In this document: piece by piece, positions 23,479 to 35,400 of the stretch | Layout: every line of letters begins with the position of its first letter | Numbering within the stretch: the first letter of the stretch is position 1 | DNA from: Gymnothorax reevesii | Lineage: Eukaryota > Chordata > Actinopteri > Anguilliformes > Muraenidae | Direction of reading: 5' to 3' | DNA: 64,000 nt | Assembly: GCA_029721435.1 (NCBI GenBank) | Contig: CM056576.1 | Location: 118,595,166 to 118,659,165, forward strand | Program-made: the position numbers and the translations under genes | Notes under the pieces: generated by a model | Told to the model about the DNA's origin: nothing | Databases searched by the model: none | The model's input: the letters and a program-made list of their open reading frames with translations, nothing else

Positions 23479-26400
23479 CTAAGGAGAACCAGAAGATTGT
23501 GTAAGTCCATCATAATTTATTATGCGAATTTAAGTACTATTTTCAGGTTCATTTTAGGACAGTTTCATGATTATAGCAGTTTCTTTTTGTCATTACTTAC
23601 ATAGGTTGACTTAAAATATAAAAATCTAGCACACAGTTGTTGCAAAAAAATATATATTGGAGTCTATGAGGAAATATGCCGGGATATTCGGATCCAATAT
23701 CTTCAAGTGCAAACTGTGTGTGGTAAGAAGGTATCCAGTTTACCTGCTCTGCTATCACCATCAAATTCCACAGAGAGGCCAAAGTCAGTCTTAAGGTAAA
23801 TACGGGAGGAACGTTCCAGAATCTTTATTCCAAGGAATGGGGTAAAAGGTGCGTTGACTTTCTCACCATCCAGCTGAAAGGAGGAGGAGGAAGAGGAGGA
23901 GCAGACCAAAGAAATGTTCGAGTTGTTATAATTTAAGTCAAAATTTAAGGTATTAGTTCAAATTTACACTATGAACACACTTTGAGTGTGTTAAGGGCAC
24001 AAGTAACAGAGGCTAAGGCCTCAATACTGTTATTCTTAAAACAAAGAAATCACAGCTATGCACATATGCAGCTTGATAATGACAGAGCTTCTCATTACTC
24101 TGGTTAATGGTTTCCTTGTATTGAGCTATTTTAAAATTATTTGATAGGAAAGAGACAATTAGGAGTATTAAAATAGTTTTAAAAACTTACGACAACCACT
24201 CTGTCTGGCTTGAACTGTATGGTGTGGTTGTAAACTCTAATCTTCAGCTGTCTTAGTCGACCGGTGTAGTCATCCTCATCGCTGTCCTCGTCACTTTCCT
24301 CATCACTATCCTCATCGCTGTCGTCTCTGGCCATCCGGCTATCTTTATCATCGTCATCATCATAACCTTTCTTATTAATGCCCTCGATGTAGACATCTGG
24401 AAGATTCTCTGGCAGGTCGACTGTTCGGACTAGAATATATGAGTTCTTTCCTTCAAAGTCATGCTTCCTGTCATCGAACGTCCGGTACTCTGGGTCGCCA
24501 TCTATAGAGCACTCGCTGAATCCTGTACGGAAGGGTCAACATACAAGAAAATGGAACTACTTGATCAATATTAAAAAAATAAATAAATATATATATATAT
24601 ATATACACACTGTATATCATTTACTGGCATTTTCAATTACAAAGAGTACAACTGTTTGGATAAAAGCAGGACAAATACACACATACGAGTATAAAAGAAC
24701 AACAACTTTAAATATTAGTTTTTGCGCTACTCATACAGCATGGCTTTGCGATTATCCAAGGTAAAACTTCTTGCATGGACTTATTATTTACAAAGTATAG
24801 TAACTCATGAACGTGTTGTGCAGTAGCTCATGAACGTGTATACACACTTGAGTTACCTCAGCAGATGGCAAAAACACACTATAACCTCCTTAGCAAGTAA
24901 ATCACAGGATTCAAGTCAATCTACTGAAGTGGATTGATTTACGCAGTGATCTCCAAAATGTATGAAGCACTTTTTTGTTTCTACATAATAACACATTTTT
25001 ATTAAAAAAAAACACAGAAATTAGACATGCCGTGCTCTTCACACATTTTAGACTACCCGAGACAGACAAGTATGCATAGCGAGTCTTGTACAGCAGATCA
25101 AACATATGTTTAATAGCTTTATTCCACGATATTAGTGCACTTCTGACAACTTTTATTCCCATAAGCCACAACTGGAAGCCATACCATGAAAAACAATAAG
25201 ACTGGAATAATTTATATAAAACAATATGCGAGTCTGATTTAAAATTTGCTTCCGTTGTTGAATTTGCCAACAAATTCACTTATCTCACCACTAGGGGGAA
25301 GACTCATACAATGTATTAAGTTTGCACGCCCAGAGCAGGATAAAGTAACCCGGCACTTATGCTTGTCAGTTTGGAACAAAGCCAGTTTTCCAAGATTTTC
25401 CACTCATAGCTCATATTTCTAATTACTGAGGATAATTGCAGTGAAACAGCAGTTCAGCGTAACACAATGTGACTATTTTCCCATTCAGCAACTACACTCA
25501 TCTGACTCATCTGGATATTAATAAAGCCACAATTCCAAACAGGATCTGTCACAAACAGCATGCTAGAGCCTAATTCAAATTCATGAGCCTATGGTTCCCA
25601 GTACTTTTCACAACATAGACCAGAATTCTGCATCCTTTTAACGATATACATTCATATACATTCAGACTATCAGCTGAATAACATTTTTGTATGTGTATTA
25701 AATCACGTATTCCATTTGAAGAGTTTGTTTCCAAAACTCAATCCATTTTACTCATTTTAGGTAAATGAGCCTCTTAATTTGTAAAGAAATAGACTAAATG
25801 GAGTACACTGATTAAGCCAGCCTGTAAGAGAGATTGGTGATAAATAGTCCGTGGAATGATTGCTTAATTTAGCCAGACTGTTGTTCAAAAAATAGTAAAG
25901 ACCGAATAGAGAGATTGTTGATAGTTTTGTCAAAAGTATGCATCCAACTTTTTTGGAGGCAGCCTAATGCTTGTCCCTTTGAAGCATAGTTCAATCTGAG
26001 TATGTTGTGCTCAAAGCTTTTATGTAGTGAACAACAGAGCAGAAGTGAAAGGGATGATTATTAAATCTCAAATTGTAAAGATATCCATCACAAATGGATT
26101 ATTGTTGTTAGTTTGAATACATGAATTTAATTTGAAAAAAGACAGTCTTGCACATACTGTGTCAGAATATTTCCAATTTTTTTCAATCTCTTCCAAATGC
26201 GAATTGTAAAATGCCAGGGCTTGAGGCATAATGTGGCAAAGAGTAAATATTAATTGCATCATTTGAATTGTACTGACTTGCAGGCATTGTAGATTTTTCA
26301 TTATTAGCTTGCAATCTGTGCTTAGTTTCTGAACCAGAGGGGATTCAGTCATAATCATTCATCCATTCTGACACAATTCCATATGACATATGATCATTAC

Positions 26401-29400
26401 CACAGTTCTGACTCTAATTTCACTGTCTAATCATATTAATTTAATGACAACTTATTCAGGCTGAAAGCTGGTTTCAAGAAAACTGTTTAAAGGCTGATAG
26501 AGACAAAGTTAGTATACTTTTGTTGATGAAATCTATTACTTGTTTCAGTTACTGCATATTGAAGACTAGATATTTTCAGTGGTTCTGAAAATTGTTTTCA
26601 GTGAAATCCACCACATTTCAATACTGCAAACAGGACATCCTGAGTACCACCGGGGACATGAGTGCCCCAGTGTAGAAACCATGGATTGTATGAAAAGATA
26701 GACGCCCGGGTCTGAAAAGTGAGGCCAGTGGCGAAATCTCTAAAAATTGCATTCTATTTAAATGCCAGCAGATGGCGACGTCAGTGGTTGCGGAAAGAGG
26801 CTCAATGCTGTTGAGGTCTATGAGACAATGACCCTACTTTCCCACCTGATTTATTATTTCAATAATTATTCTCCACATTATATTATGGTACCCATCATAA
26901 GTTTCAAGTCTCCTTCGATATATCATTATATTCATTTTTGCAAATTATGGTCCCAAATAGACTGGAATAAAGGATAAAGCCAGAATATGCTTTAGGGGCG
27001 TGGCTATCCTCTGGTTCTCAACAGATAAGGTCAGATTCACCCATAGATCCACCCCTCACCCCACCCTGGATCTTCAATTCACACTAGCGCCCAATAGGAA
27101 TCACATCCGGTTTCAAAGTGACAGAATGAAGCTGTTCAAATTGCCAAAATCGAGGCTTCCTAAATGGTATGCTGAAATCAATGGGTGACGTCATGGTTGC
27201 TTCCATCTTTTTATACAGTCTATTGTAGAAACCAATGCCAAAACAAATGGAGGTAGAGTGGGTTAAACTCAACAAATAATGGCGCTACCAAGTGCTCACC
27301 TGAATACTTGCACTTGAAATCCCCCTCGTCATTGAGATGACAGACCTCATGAGGACCACATTCATAGTCCTCACATACTATTTCCCCCACTCCTTGTTCT
27401 CTCTGACATTTGCATCTTTGTGCGCAATGGCTGCCTGTCCAGTGTTCACCAAACTGTTGAAACGACATGGAAACAGCATTACGCACCTGGATATTCAGAG
27501 CACATTTTCAGACTTGGAAAACATTTGAAATATCCCCCCAGCATTCAGCAAACTGTACAATGGCACTTGTGTGCTCTACCATGCATTTCAGACAGCAGTA
27601 AGCCTTTGTCCACACAAATATGGATATTTTTCTATAATTCTGCCAACACGACCTTGTTTAACAAAATATGTTCATAAACACTCAAAAAACTGGTGGAGGC
27701 CTTGTATATCCATGGCACAAGCGCTCAAATTGAGTATATTGGGCTAGAAGGTGGGGATTATATCTACATAAGGATATGTTTATTAGCACGGAAGAACATT
27801 CCCCAAAGCAACAGAGTGCATGAGCGAGTTGAGTTGTGATGTTATTGTTTTCTAAATGCTCCATTTTACATGTCCACACGGATACACAAACACCACAGTT
27901 TTAAAAAATCTTCACTTTAGAAGGTGTGTTAAAAATTCTCGTTGGGTCACCTAGAACTCTGTTTGCCTGTGGACAGGTGGCCCAAACTTATAGATGAGCT
28001 AGGCTTTTAAATGTTCCTGTTTACGTGTAGACAAGGCCTGAATGTAGATTATTCATTCAGCACTCAGGTGCACGAGTCAAGACTAATGATTGTGAAAATA
28101 CATTTAAAAATGATTATATATTTACAGAAATATTTCTGTTATCATTTATTATCAAATATACAACATGCTTGCAGTTAAGTTTGTCAAAGGACAATGACAG
28201 TCCTCAATGTCTTCATGCATAGGACTAAGGGATTAGCCACTGCACCTACGTATGTACACTGAGTTTGAACTACCACAGCTAACACAGATCACAAAAAAAT
28301 GGCATTGATCGAATGTAATGCTGCGTTTTCACGGAACGTGAAACCAATTTCTCACGCTGACAAATTACATTACAAATTACAAATTTACTCCCGAAAATAC
28401 GATAGTTTGCACCGGTTGACGCAAATCACTCGGGAGACGAGGCGTGATGCGACATGGATAGCATGTGCAAAAGGTGCGGATGCAAGAAATTCACATTTCG
28501 CTCCACCTCAAAATATTCATGTTGGGCAAAAATTTTGCGCAAATAGAGTTGTGTTCTGAATAGTACCATTGCCATTGGCAGCAATCTTGGCTAGCTAGGC
28601 AACCTATCTACATGCATGTGTGGCACATTACCTGAGATAATGGGAATACCAGCTACCTAGCTAGCTAGCTCAGAAGCTAGCAAGCTAGCTGTATCAAATA
28701 TCTATGTAATGTTAGCACAGTCTCACAAAAAGTCAGTGGTCTAGATCAGCAAAAAATATGACATCATCAGTTTTGTGAATATTTTGTATTCTCAAGGAGG
28801 TACAATGTTCATGAAGTAAAATTTTTGTGATGTTAGCATAGCAAAATTAATGTCTTATTGATGGTTTTTTGAAATTCCAGGAAGTACCGCCCCTTGAGTG
28901 TAAAAAAGGCTCAACTGGATAATATCCGTGAATGGGGATCACTTGCGCTCAAGCCGTGTGGTGCTCAACAGAACAAGACTGCAAAATCAACCAGGACTGG
29001 GCCACTTCTTTCGACTAAACCCAGGATGAACTGGAGCACACAAAATCTTTCATTTGAGCATTTATTGGCGCAAAAAAAGGAGACTAACGTTTCGACATAC
29101 CAACGGCTTTGTCAGAGTCAAGCGTTTGACTCCGAGGAAGACGTTGGTACTTCGAATTGTTAGTCTCCCTTTTTTTTGCAACAATAAATGCTCAAATGAA
29201 AGATTTTCTGTGCTCCAGTTCATCCTGGGTTTATTCGAAAGAAGTGGCCCAGTCCTGGTTGAAGGCTCAACTGGATTTGCTATTAGTTGGAGGTTTAAAA
29301 TTGCGAGTAAATCCTCTGCGAAGTTGCTTTCTCATGGACGTGAATGTATGTATTCTTGGGGCGAACGGAGCGGCAAATCTTCAAAATGAATGAATAAAAA

Positions 29401-32400
29401 TGATCCTGCGGTCAAACTTCCGTTATTAAAGTGAAGAGAAATTTTGTCTCATGCTTGGTGGAGACACTATACGCAACATGAATATGTTGAGGTAGAGCGA
29501 AACGCGAATTTCATGCATTTGTGCCTTTCCCGCCACCTGCCATGAACTATTAGCGCTTTTGCGTCGACTTAGAATGTAATCTGTCCACGCGAAAAATTAG
29601 TTTCTTGTTTGGTGGAAACACAGCATAAACGGTCCTATGAATAAACATAAAGATTCTAACAAGGCCCGGTTGAGCTTCTTACGTTACGGTTTTGGCCGTC
29701 ATCGTCACGGCAGCCGCATTCCTCGATAGGGACGCACTTCCCCAATTTACGCACAAAGCCATCGTCGCACACGCAGCCTGGTCGGCACGGGCGGTGGAGG
29801 ATACAGGTAACGCCTTTGAGGTCCATGCAAGTTGGCTCGCACCTGGGTGCGCAGTCTGTGTAATGACTGTTTGGTTTACAGGAAGGAACTGCAGAGGACA
29901 TGACAGTTTAGCGCAGTGAAATACACATGAGCATAAAATGGCATATAACAGGACAGAGCAGAAACAACATCCAGCAGCGTCAAACAATTGGACCTCTGTA
30001 TTACAGAACAAGACAGGAACAATGACGTCTGTCAATATTTGAACGGTGACAAAATTTTAAAGCACCGTAAATTCCAACTCTGTTTGCTCCCTGTGGACCT
30101 AAATCCCCACAAAAGAAAACTGGTAACCTGTGCTTTAATTCGAGGGAATGTACATCTTTATAAAGTGCCTCATATAGAAAACTTTGCTCTTTAATATTTA
30201 TTGATTACCACATGAATCCGGAAAAATGTTACTCTAGCCAGTATTATTACCAGGATATCAACTGTCAATGTCTGATATCACAAGGTACAGGCTAAAATCA
30301 GCATTTGTTCACAGCATTTACTGTGACTCAGTTCTTTACCTGGTGATGTTGCTGGTGGCTTGGTAGTTGTAGTGGTCTGTGCTGGTTGCTGGGTAGTTGT
30401 AGTGGTCTGTACTGGCTCCTGGGTAGTTTTAGTGGTTGTTACTGGATTCTGGGTAGTAGTAGTGGTGGGTACTGGTCGTTTGGTAGTTTCAGTGGGCTGT
30501 ACTGGTTGGGGAGTGGTCATATTGGTCTCCACTGGGTGATGTGTTGTATGGGGCTCTTCTGGTTTATGGGTAGGAATAGTGGGTGGTACTGGTTTGTGTG
30601 TTGTATTAGGCTGTACAGGTTGCTGGGTAGTTGTAGTGGTTTGGACTGGTGCCTGGGTAGTTCTGGTGGTCTGTACTGGCCCCTGAGTACTTGTAGTGGT
30701 CTGTACTGGCTGCTGGGTTGTTGTAGTGGTAGACACTGGAGCTCGGGTAGTTGTAGTGGACTGCACTGGTCGCTGGGTAGTTGCTGTGGGCTGTACTGGT
30801 TGGTGAGTGATATTGGGCTGTACTGGTCGCTGAGTAGTTGTAGTGGTCGGCACTGGGTGGTGTGTTGTATGAGGTTGTTCTGGTTTATGGGTAGGAATAG
30901 TGGACGGTACTGGTTTTTGTGTTGTATTGGGCTGTACAGGTCGCTGGGTAGTTGTAGTGGTTTGCACTGGAGTCTGCGTAGTTGTAGTGGTCTGTACTGG
31001 CCGCTGGGTAGTTGTCGTAGTGGATACTGGACCCTGGATAGCTGTAGTGGTAGGTACTGGGGCCTGCGTAGTTGTAGTGGTCTGTACTGGCCGCTGGGTA
31101 GTTGTCGTGGTGGATACTGGAGTCTGGGTAGCTGTAGTGGTAGGTATTGGGGCCTGCGTAGTTGTAGTGGTCTGTACTGGTCGCTGGGTAGTTGTAGTGG
31201 GGGGCACTGGAGCCTGGGTTGCTGCAGGAGTCTGAGCTGGTGGCTGGGGAGTACTGGCCATAATTAAATCTGCAACAGATAAAATGGCGGCTCCTTAAAA
31301 CCATGCAACCATAGTCATTAAGAGCGTAACCTGCACGGTGGATGCAGGTCAAGCAGCCAAATGAGCACAGGTGTTCAAATATTCCTGGCTTCAACTTCCA
31401 CACACAATGCTGTTTCAAGTTTACAATCCACATTTAGTGTCATGCTTTAAATCACTGGAGTCTTCATAGCTGGACTCTGAACTCAGATCGTGGAACAGAA
31501 TGTCCCATAAAACAGCCATTGGGAACTGGTTCTGGAAAAATACAGTTATTCAACTGCAGCATAATTTACTCTCTGCCACTTCCTTTTTTTAGCTGGATTC
31601 TCCTGTCTCATAAATCTGTCTGATGAACAAACAGGTGTTGCCCTACCTGAACATGTCCCACGCTGAAGAGAAACATCATCCAGCGCCACGTCTGAGAGAG
31701 TGGTGGTCCCTCTCCGGCCTTCAAATATGATCTGAAAACAGATTTTTACATATTTCACGGATTTGCTTTACCATTTTTATACATTATTGTTCACCTCAAG
31801 TGTAATTTGACATATTAAGTACAAATCACTGAATGAAGGCTTTAAAAACCGAGAGCATGTCATGAATTGACCATATATGTGACATTATTGACATATTGGG
31901 GGTGGGCAATATACTAAAGGCTAAATACTAAATCAGCAGAATATGCCTGCTTTTAGTAGGTCTAACCAGCAGAACTTTGCAAGGAAAATCTTAAAAGCGA
32001 TATGATGACACAAACAAAGTTCCAAAAGGGCCAATTAGTTGGTGCCCAAATTGCAGATAAGCCATTATGATGACATACTGTATACTAGATTCCTGAAAAC
32101 AGCAACAGCAAAAACAACTATAGCTGCAAGCTGAAGCTCTTTGGCAGGGACAGACAGACACTGAGGAGGATACTCATTTATAAACACCAAGTTGAATCAA
32201 TCCGAATCTGAACCAAGCTCAACAAATAGTATGTTGAAAGCTCCTCAAAGCAGGTAATTAACCTCCGCCGAGGAGGTTTATGTTTTCGGTGCCGTTTGTT
32301 TGTGGGTTTGTTTGTTGGTTTGTTTGTTTGTTTGTGTACAAGATAACTCAAAAACTAATAGCCGGATTTTGATGAAATTTTCATGGTAGGTGGGTATTGA

Positions 32401-35400
32401 GTCAAGGAAGAGGTGATTAAATTTTGGCCTATCTAGGCCAAAGTACTGCTGAGATATACACCAAAGTTCAAGATTTCAAGTCTTTCCAATGGGCCGGAGT
32501 TCCAATCGCCATGGTTTTGGCTTTGCTGCCCCCTGACGGCGAAGGTTCTGCGCTTTCTGAGTGCTCTTCTAGTTATGGCTATGTTTCCAGTCATGTTTCC
32601 AATAACATTTCATAACACCCTGTATTTGTTCATATGTGATAAGCTTTATATTCTTTGATTGTACCGTGACTCTCTGAAAATATTCACAGATGTGTGTTAC
32701 TTTTCCTAAAATGGTCCGTGTGTGTTTTGAGTCCTTATGGAAAAGCACATAGAAGATGCTTTGGCTTCTTGACTCACTTTGAAAGGTCCAGAAGGGTTTA
32801 TGTCCACCTGTGCCAGGTGCCAGGCATCACCACGGTTGTTTCTGCGGGACCACACCCTCTGTGCCAGCCTACCCTCCAGCAGATACGCCGTCAGGCCCAT
32901 GGTGTCTGCCGTCCCGTATATGTGGTACCAGAATTGCAGACAGTGTGGCCCCGAGACAGAGCACTCAGAACTGAGAAGGCGAGCTGTGTCTCCGTTGTAC
33001 ACACCGTCACCCTCGATGTATAAGTAGTGCCCAGCTGCAGAATGGCAACACATACAATGACTTTACGGACATTAGATAGTTAAAAAATAATTTGAAAAGA
33101 TGGTGCTTTTACATATATATGTATAATAAGAATAGTCATGGCCTGAATTGAGTTTTTTATGGATAATCTCCATCCAAAATAGAATGTAATCAAGGTACTG
33201 GCCTAAGTTGAGTTTGTTAGCAATTTAAATTTCCCAAAAACTCACCTCCAGTTGTGTGGTCGAAAGATGGTCCGGTCATTGAGGTCAGTGTGGGACCGCT
33301 TTGCCTTGTCCAATCAAAACTGTCTGTTAGCAGCTGCTCCCATTTACAAAGGTCCCTTTCAAAGTTGCAATCCAGGCTGCAGACTGTAATGGTGGGACAT
33401 TCATATTGAAAAGTTGATCACCAGATGTTCCCCATCACAAAAACTGCATGAAGGAGACCTACATGATTACAGCGCCACTCTGATTCACCTTTAACAAGAA
33501 CCCTTCACATCTGAACAACTGATCATGGAATTGATAACAACTTTGAAGTTGTAGCTGTGGTTACATTTGAAATATATGAGGACAAAAATTGGTTAGACTG
33601 GCATTTCTAAGACAATTGCCCCTGACATACCTTTTGAAGGTGGTGTTGATTGAGTGCTGGGTGCAACTGAGCTGACTGGTCCCGCACTGGGTGGACCTGT
33701 GTGATATTGGAAAGAATGACAACCATCACTAATGCACAGTCGGTTAAACTCACAGTGTGACAGTGACGCTGCAGTGGACTTGTAATTCACAAAGGCTCAC
33801 ATCTCATGATAGTCCTCAGCTTAAATTGTAGTCTTTAACTCAAAAATGTAACAAGGACTGTAACAGTATAACAAATCGTCTCCAACCCTGTTTTGGAGTG
33901 CCTCCATCCAGGAACAGGGTCACTGTTATTTTGCTCAAAATGGCAGGTTTAGGGATACAGTGGTCAGAACAAAAAAATTATCAAAGCGTATTTTTAACTT
34001 GTTTTCTGAGCAGCTGCTGTAAATGATGGTGTGATGGTCGGGTTTTTGAGACGCCAAATGCTGTGGCCAGAATGAAAGGAGGAACAGCAAAATAAGAGGC
34101 AAACACAGACAGAAATCAGAGAGAGAAACTTGTGCTTCCAAATGACCTAGATCCAGTCCGTATAACAATAAGGAAGCAAAGCGAGGAGGGCAGAAAGAAT
34201 AGAAAAGGAAAAAATCTTAGAAACCGAGATAAATACAAAAGTAGAATTAGCACCAGACGATGCTCTGAAAGAGGTAAAAACAGAAAGATTCCCTTGCTAT
34301 CAAGCACTTTCCTCTTTAGCAGCCAATACCTCAACAACTTTTTCACTAGAGACCTTACCGGCTGTAGTGCAAACAAAACACTGACTCTCTAGCAAGGGCA
34401 GTGAGGCGGAACTAGGACTTAAATAGGATCCGGGCGACGCCCCCAATTAATGCCCAAGAATCCGATCGTGGGCAAGCCGATATGGTCCCGGACGAGAGCA
34501 ACCAAGAAAGCTCTCAAAGCCACCACCAGCCTCCAAAACCATGACAGATGGTGATGACTGATCTCCATAATGTTAGGAGACTCATCATACCACACACCAA
34601 CCCACCTGAGCACTTTCCAGCAAGGATCGAGAGATCATCAAAAGCTACGTCCGACCTCTGGTCAGAGCCCCGTAATCCCTCGATGATGATCTGAAATCAG
34701 CAATAACAGACCTTGTGAAAAAAAAAAAACGGCAATATAAACAACATATTATTTGATGTTTCGCAGGTACAAACTTAAATAAATAAATGAATGGCATTTG
34801 TGTCAAGTGAAAATTAACCATGATACAAAAAATAGCAAACTACGTGTGTATGAACCGTCTTTCTTGAGCAGAACAAAGATTTACCATTAAGCTGGAAGTT
34901 GTAACTTTTAATTGCTTTCTTTTGAGCAAATTTGTGCCTTCCTTTTTCCTTCCTTTGGTAAACATCCTCATGGAGCCATATCACCCCACATCAAGGTGTT
35001 TTAAAAAAAAACAGCTTGAAGTATACTTGGATCTCTGAACAAATATTGTGGATTGACATGAACTCTTCCTATGCACTAATTCTGGTTCTCTGACTAATAG
35101 ATCTCTATAATTTGCCTCAATTTTACAAGAGATACTTGGCTGAATGGAACTATATCTTCCTTTCCAAAATATGATTCTCCTTAATTGACATTCAGTGAAG
35201 AACATTCTTGAGAATAAATGACAGGGGATCTCTTTATTTAAAGGACCAAAAGTTCAATAGATAGGAGAAACTGGGGTCTGATGAGCCGTGGAGACTAATG
35301 ATTCATATGATTATGTTGCCTTTTTTATGCAGCTCTGACATCTGTTGATTTCAAATATGTGATATGGCTCATTGGTCCCCATAGCTCATTGAACTACGGT

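Noticed and set aside
24911..25279. 122-codon minus-strand open frame in zan-like intron 22
   Set aside because: No matching splice sites, no D-domain features, and inclusion would break VWD3.
30386..31267. 293-codon plus-strand open frame of [12 protein letters not shown] repeats
   Set aside because: It is the exact antisense of the zonadhesin-like mucin exon; the 30-bp period keeps several frames open. It has no start context or splice logic.
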